DNA from: Betaproteobacteria bacterium | GTDB lineage: Bacteria > Pseudomonadota > Gammaproteobacteria > Burkholderiales > Usitatibacteraceae | Reading direction: 5' to 3' | DNA length: 9,051 nt | Assembly (NCBI GenBank): GCA_003105245.1 | Contig: PQAI01000116.1 | Span: 11,170-20,220, forward strand | Made by a program: the position numbers and the translations under genes | Notes under the pieces: generated by a model | Told to the model about the DNA's origin: nothing | Database searches by the model: none | Seen by the model: the letters and a program-made list of their open reading frames with translations, nothing else | Shown: one piece after another, positions 6,685 to 9,051 of the stretch | How the letters are laid out: every line of letters starts with the position of its first letter | How positions within the stretch are numbered: the stretch's first letter is position 1

Positions 6685-7928
6685 GCGCCGTGCGGCGCGT
6701 CGGCGGCGAGCTGTGGATGGAGGGCGTGCGCCTCTCGGAGGTGGCCTCCCGCTTCGGCACGCCCTGCTACGCCTATTCGCGCGCCGCGATCGAGTCCGCG
6801 TGGCAGGCCTTCGACCGCGCGCTCGCCGGCACCGAGCACCTGGTGTGCTACGCGGTGAAGGCGAACTCCAACCTCGCCGTGCTGGGCATCCTCGCCCGCC
6901 TGGGCTCCGGCTTCGACATCGTCTCCGGCGGCGAGCTCGCGCGGGTGCTGGCCGCCGGCGGGCGCGCCGACCGCGTCATCTTCTCCGGCGTGGGCAAGGG
7001 CGAGGACGAGATCCGCGCCGCCCTCATGGCGGGGATCCGCTGCTTCAACGTCGAGAGCGAGCCGGAGCTCGAGCGCCTGGACGCCATCGCCCGCGCCCTG
7101 GGCGTGCGTGCCCCGGTGTCGCTGCGCGTCAACCCCGACGTGGACGCGCGCACCCACCCCTACATATCCACGGGCCTCAAGGGCAACAAGTTCGGCATCG
7201 CCCACGACCGGGCGCTCGCCGCCTACGGGCTCGCGGCGAGCCTGCCCAACCTCGAGGTCACGGGCATCGACTGCCACATCGGCTCGCAGATCCTGGACAT
7301 GGCCCCGCTCGAGGAGGCGCTCGAGCGCGTGCTGGAGCTCGCCGCCGCGGTGGCCGCGCGCGGCATCCCCCTGCGGCACGTGGACCTGGGCGGGGGCCTC
7401 GGCATCCGCTACCGCGAGGAGGAGGAGGCGCTCGACATCGGCCGCTGGTGCGCGACCGTGGCGGCGAGGCTCGCCGGGACGGGCTACTCGCTCGTGCTGG
7501 AGCCGGGGCGAGCCATCGTCGGCAACGCCGGCGTGCTGCTCTCGCGCGTGGAGTACCTCAAGCTCGACAAGGGCAAGCGCTTCGCGATCGTGGACGCCTC
7601 CATGAGCGAGCTGATCCGCCCGGCCCTCTACGAGGCGTGGCACGAGATATCGCCGCTCGCCACGCTCGACCGGCCCGAGGCGGCCTACGACGTGGTGGGC
7701 CCCGTGTGCGAGTCCTCCGACGTCCTCGGCACGGACCGGCGGCTCGCCATCGCGCCGGGCGACGGCATCGCCATCCTCTCGGCGGGCGCCTACGGCATGG
7801 TGATGAGCTCCAACTACAACTCGCGGCCGCGCCCCGCCGAGGTGGTGATCGACGGCGATCGCGCGGTGCAGGTTCGCGCGCGCGAGACGATCGACTCCCT
7901 CTTCGCCGGCGAGACGACGCTCGACTGA
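6681..7928 (+). CDS. lysA: Diaminopimelate decarboxylase
   Basis: A 415-residue PLP-dependent fold-III enzyme that decarboxylates meso-diaminopimelate to L-lysine, the last step of lysine synthesis. The PLP lysine is K60 in CYAVKANSN. Cofactor and substrate motifs follow in order: HIGSQI (199-204), the glycine loop DLGGGLGI (235-242), EPGR (274-277), the catalytic cysteine C343 in GPVCESSDVLG, and the C-terminal AYGMVMSSNYNSRPRP with Y371. All key residues are present and length is normal. The ATG at 6681 overlaps the lptM stop and has no Shine-Dalgarno of its own, consistent with coupling. dapF, which follows lysA in many gammaproteobacteria, is absent. A hairpin with a T6 run about 100 bp beyond the stop probably ends the operon. 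Confidence 0.97.
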   Translation: MSAVRRVGGELWMEGVRLSEVASRFGTPCYAYSRAAIESAWQAFDRALAGTEHLVCYAVKANSNLAVLGILARLGSGFDIVSGGELARVLAAGGRADRVIFSGVGKGEDEIRAALMAGIRCFNVESEPELERLDAIARALGVRAPVSLRVNPDVDARTHPYISTGLKGNKFGIAHDRALAAYGLAASLPNLEVTGIDCHIGSQILDMAPLEEALERVLELAAAVAARGIPLRHVDLGGGLGIRYREEEEALDIGRWCATVAARLAGTGYSLVLEPGRAIVGNAGVLLSRVEYLKLDKGKRFAIVDASMSELIRPALYEAWHEISPLATLDRPEAAYDVVGPVCESSDVLGTDRRLAIAPGDGIAILSAGAYGMVMSSNYNSRPRPAEVVIDGDRAVQVRARETIDSLFAGETTLD

Positions 7929-7964
7929 GCGCCGGCGCGAATGCGCCGAAAAACGGCACCTCGA

Positions 7965-7983
7965 TGGTATCGATTCGATACCA
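7965..7983. promoter_or_regulatory. Operator-like palindrome O3, 19-bp perfect
   Basis: TGGTATCGATTCGATACCA is a perfect inverted repeat whose 15-bp core GTATCG-N3-CGATAC is identical in both arms to O1 upstream of the MarR-type gene. It lies 37 bp after the lysA stop and 255 bp before the H1-like start. It is probably a second target of the MarR-type regulator or of another dimeric factor; the controlled gene is uncertain. Confidence 0.62.
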
Positions 7984-8030
7984 ATCACGCGCGAGTTCGA
8001 TCAAATAGTCGCGCTTGACACGCCCCCAAA

Positions 8031-8051
8031 CCGCGGTTCCGCGGATTTTTT
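8031..8051 (+). terminator. Probable Rho-independent terminator after lysA
   Basis: CCGCGG-TT-CCGCGG (8031-8044) can form a short GC-only stem (five pairs with a GTTC loop), followed by A and a T6 run (8046-8051). Flanking AAA can pair with part of the T run. It lies about 100 bp after the lysA stop. The stem is short, so efficiency is uncertain. Confidence 0.55.
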
Positions 8052-8165
8052 CGCATATCATCCGCTCCACCAAGCCGGTTCTTCGATGTCGCGAAAGCGC
8101 GCGGGGCGCCGGAAAAGAGCCACCAGGCTTCACCGTTCGATCGAAAACCCGAACGCTTGGTAGTG

Positions 8166-8194
8166 CCGGGATCCACGGCGAAGCTGCCGCCCGG
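8166..8194 (+). other. Nested hairpin in likely leader of H1-like gene
   Basis: CCGGG (8166-8170) pairs with CCCGG (8190-8194), and inside it CGGC (8176-8179) pairs with GCCG (8186-8189) around a GAAGCT loop. It lies 43 nt upstream of the H1-like start and does not cover the ribosome site. Any regulatory role is speculation. Confidence 0.35.
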
Positions 8195-8237
8195 GACGTA
8201 GAGACACTTCGGTCCAACAATCGAAAGGAGCAAGACG

Positions 8238-8567
8238 ATGGCAACCGCGAAGAAGAAACCCGCTGCGAAGAAGAAGGCCGCCAAGAAGCCGGCCGCCAAG
8301 AAGAAGGTCGCGAAGAAGCCTGCGGCGAAGAAGAAGCCCGCCGCGAAGAAGAAGCCCGCCGCGAAGAAGAAGGCGGCGAAAAAGACCGCGAAGAAGAAGG
8401 TCGCCAAGAAGAAGCCGGCGAAGAAGAAGGCTGCGAAGAAGCCCGCGAAAAAGGCCAAGAAGAAGCCAGCCAAGAAGAAGGCGGCAAAGAAGCCCGCGGC
8501 ACCCGCCAAGCCCATGGCTCCGGCGGTCACCCCGGTCATCACCCCGCTGATCAAGCCGATGAGCTGA
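8238..8567 (+). CDS. Histone H1-like lysine-rich DNA-binding protein
   Basis: A 109-residue protein made of repeated KKPAAKK/KKAAKK units through about residue 90. It has 47 lysines (43%), the rest mainly alanine and proline, and no arginine, acidic or aromatic residue. This composition matches bacterial H1-like proteins (Bordetella BpH1, the C-terminal part of Pseudomonas AlgP), which bind and condense DNA non-specifically in the nucleoid. The last 20 or so residues differ: AKPMAPAVTPVITPLIKPMS, a non-basic tail. The ATG at 8238 has AGGAG 7 nt upstream. The DNA is a run of AAG/GCG-type codons, prone to slippage and copy-number change, so length may vary between strains. The minus-strand phenylalanine-rich frame opposite is a shadow. 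A palindrome of the MarR-operator type lies 255 bp upstream. Confidence 0.92.
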   Translation: MATAKKKPAAKKKAAKKPAAKKKVAKKPAAKKKPAAKKKPAAKKKAAKKTAKKKVAKKKPAKKKAAKKPAKKAKKKPAKKKAAKKPAAPAKPMAPAVTPVITPLIKPMS

Positions 8568-8568
8568 A

Positions 8569-8587
8569 CGGAAGCCCACGGCTTCCG
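8569..8587 (+). terminator. Hairpin just after H1-like gene
   Basis: CGGAAGCC-CAC-GGCTTCCG is a perfect 8-bp stem with a 3-nt loop, starting 1 nt after the stop codon. No T run follows, so it may be a Rho-dependent or 3'-protecting structure rather than a standard intrinsic terminator. Confidence 0.5.
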
Positions 8588-8700
8588 GGCCCTCACGGCC
8601 TGACCCGAATACGAGGCGCGACCCAGCGGAACGGCTGCGAAAGTGGCCGGAGACGCCGCGAGGGGAGCGCCTCGCAAACGGGTGACCCGATCGTCCCCAG

Positions 8701-8723
8701 GCCCGGCGCCGTCCGGCGCGGCC
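8701..8723 (-). terminator. GC-rich hairpin after the thpR-like gene
   Basis: Immediately beyond the minus-strand stop codon, GCGCCG-GA-CGGCGC with flanking GGCC/GGCC can fold into a strong stem. There is no T run, so it is at best a weak or Rho-assisted terminator. The rest of the 8588-8724 gap shows nothing recognisable. Confidence 0.3.
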
Positions 8724-8724
8724 T

Positions 8725-9051
8725 TCAGGTTTCCTCCCCGCCCCCCTCCAGCGGCCATTGCGCGAGCGTGCGATAGGCGCCTTCGCCCCGCACGGACTCG
8801 ACCAGCGCGAACGACCCGACGCGCCAGTGCACGGCCGGCATAGGCTCCGCGGCGAGCGGCTCGCGGATGCGCCGCGCCAGCGTGAGGTGTGCCGCGAAAG
8901 GCCGGGCGTCGACCGCGAAGCCCGCCTCCCGGACCCGCCGCGCGAGCCCCGCCTGCAGCGCCACGAGACCGGGCGGAACCTCGCGGCAGCCCGCCCAGGC
9001 CACCGCCGCCCGCGCGAACGCGCCGAGCTGGTCGAGCACGAGGACGAAGCC
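8725..9051 (-). CDS. thpR: RNA 2',3'-cyclic phosphodiesterase (ThpR-like), 5' end cut off
   Basis: The C-terminal 108 residues of a 2H phosphoesterase (LigT/2'-5' RNA ligase family), which opens 2',3'-cyclic phosphates on RNA ends. The second catalytic H-x-T-x motif is seen as HLTL (H55, T57 of the visible part) in the typical context RPFAAHLTLAR. It is followed by the family-like WRVGSFALVESVRGEGAYRTLAQWPL near the end. Family members are about 175-190 residues, so about 70-80 N-terminal residues with the first HxTx motif lie right of the window. The frame is open to the edge, so the GTG near 9039 is internal and not a start. It converges with the H1-like gene. Confidence 0.88.
   Translation of the reverse strand, partial: GFVLVLDQLGAFARAAVAWAGCREVPPGLVALQAGLARRVREAGFAVDARPFAAHLTLARRIREPLAAEPMPAVHWRVGSFALVESVRGEGAYRTLAQWPLEGGGEET

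Larger units (their letters stand above)
7929..8237 (+). promoter_or_regulatory. 309-bp intergenic region between lysA and H1-like gene
   Basis: No convincing gene is seen. In order it holds a perfect 19-bp palindrome (7965-7983), a consensus -35-like TTGACA (8015-8020) without a -10 at normal spacing, a terminator-like hairpin (8031-8051), a -10-like TATCAT (8056-8061), a nested hairpin (8166-8194), and the ribosome site AGGAG (8226-8230) for the H1-like gene. The promoter of that gene must lie here, but I cannot place it with confidence. The AT-richer stretch around 7995-8062 is the best area. Confidence 0.5.

Noticed and set aside
6522..7988. 488-codon minus-strand frame opposite lysA
   Set aside because: Antisense shadow of lysA, with no recognisable domain and skewed composition.
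8015..8043. TTGACA at 8015-8020 as the H1-like promoter
   Set aside because: No -10 resemblance exists at 15-19 bp spacing, where the CCGCGG hairpin lies. Kept only as a note in the intergenic entry.
7929..8237. Missing dapF after lysA as evidence of a deletion
   Set aside because: dapF is often unlinked to lysA in betaproteobacteria, and no remnant is visible, so this is not informative.
8238..8520. Lysine-codon repeats as a possible CRISPR or satellite array
   Set aside because: The repeats are short, irregular and in frame with a protein that has a good ribosome site. There are no unique spacers.
7985..8758. Phenylalanine-rich minus-strand frame resembling a membrane protein
   Set aside because: The FFxxAFF pattern is the reverse complement of AAG/GCG lysine-alanine codons of the H1-like gene. 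There is no ribosome site, and the start region is unrelated.

Overview
The window reads as a stretch of chromosome from a high-GC proteobacterium. Most coding regions show a strong G/C third-position preference. The gene content (A-type malate synthase, argH beside an AlgZ/AlgR-like pair, cyaY-lptM-lysA, and an H1-like lysine-rich protein) points to the Betaproteobacteria. That assignment is inference from gene content and neighbourhood, not from a phylogeny.

Layout from left to right. A malate synthase A gene runs off the left edge on the minus strand. It is divergent from a LysR-type regulator, and they share an AT-rich 140-bp control region. The LysR gene converges, with 2 bp between stop codons, on a LytTR response regulator. 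That regulator is translationally coupled (ATGA) to a four-helix membrane sensor kinase of the LytS/AlgZ type. The kinase gene is back-to-back with argH (argininosuccinate lyase), and the start regions share one short TATA-like stretch. argH converges, with 4 bp between stops, on a MarR-family regulator whose C-terminal tail carries five cysteines. Upstream of this regulator, on the same strand, is cyaY (bacterial frataxin). Divergent from cyaY is a 39-codon lipoprotein gene of the LptM/YifL type, coupled by ATGA to lysA (diaminopimelate decarboxylase). After a 309-bp intergenic region comes a gene for a 109-residue, 43% lysine, histone H1-like protein. A 5'-truncated thpR-like RNA 2',3'-cyclic phosphodiesterase gene runs off the right edge on the minus strand.

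Most genes are housekeeping: glyoxylate shunt, last step of arginine synthesis, last step of lysine synthesis, iron-sulfur assembly and LPS translocon maturation. The strongest unexplained signal is a family of inverted repeats, GTATCG-N3-CGATAC. Two copies precede the MarR gene, one lying between a TTGACT -35 and its -10. A third, extended to a perfect 19-bp palindrome, lies alone between lysA and the H1-like gene. Together with the cysteine-rich tail and the adjacent frataxin gene, this suggests an autoregulated, possibly metal- or redox-sensing MarR regulator with a second target at the lysA/H1-like intergenic region. No mobile elements, CRISPR arrays, tRNA or rRNA genes were seen.
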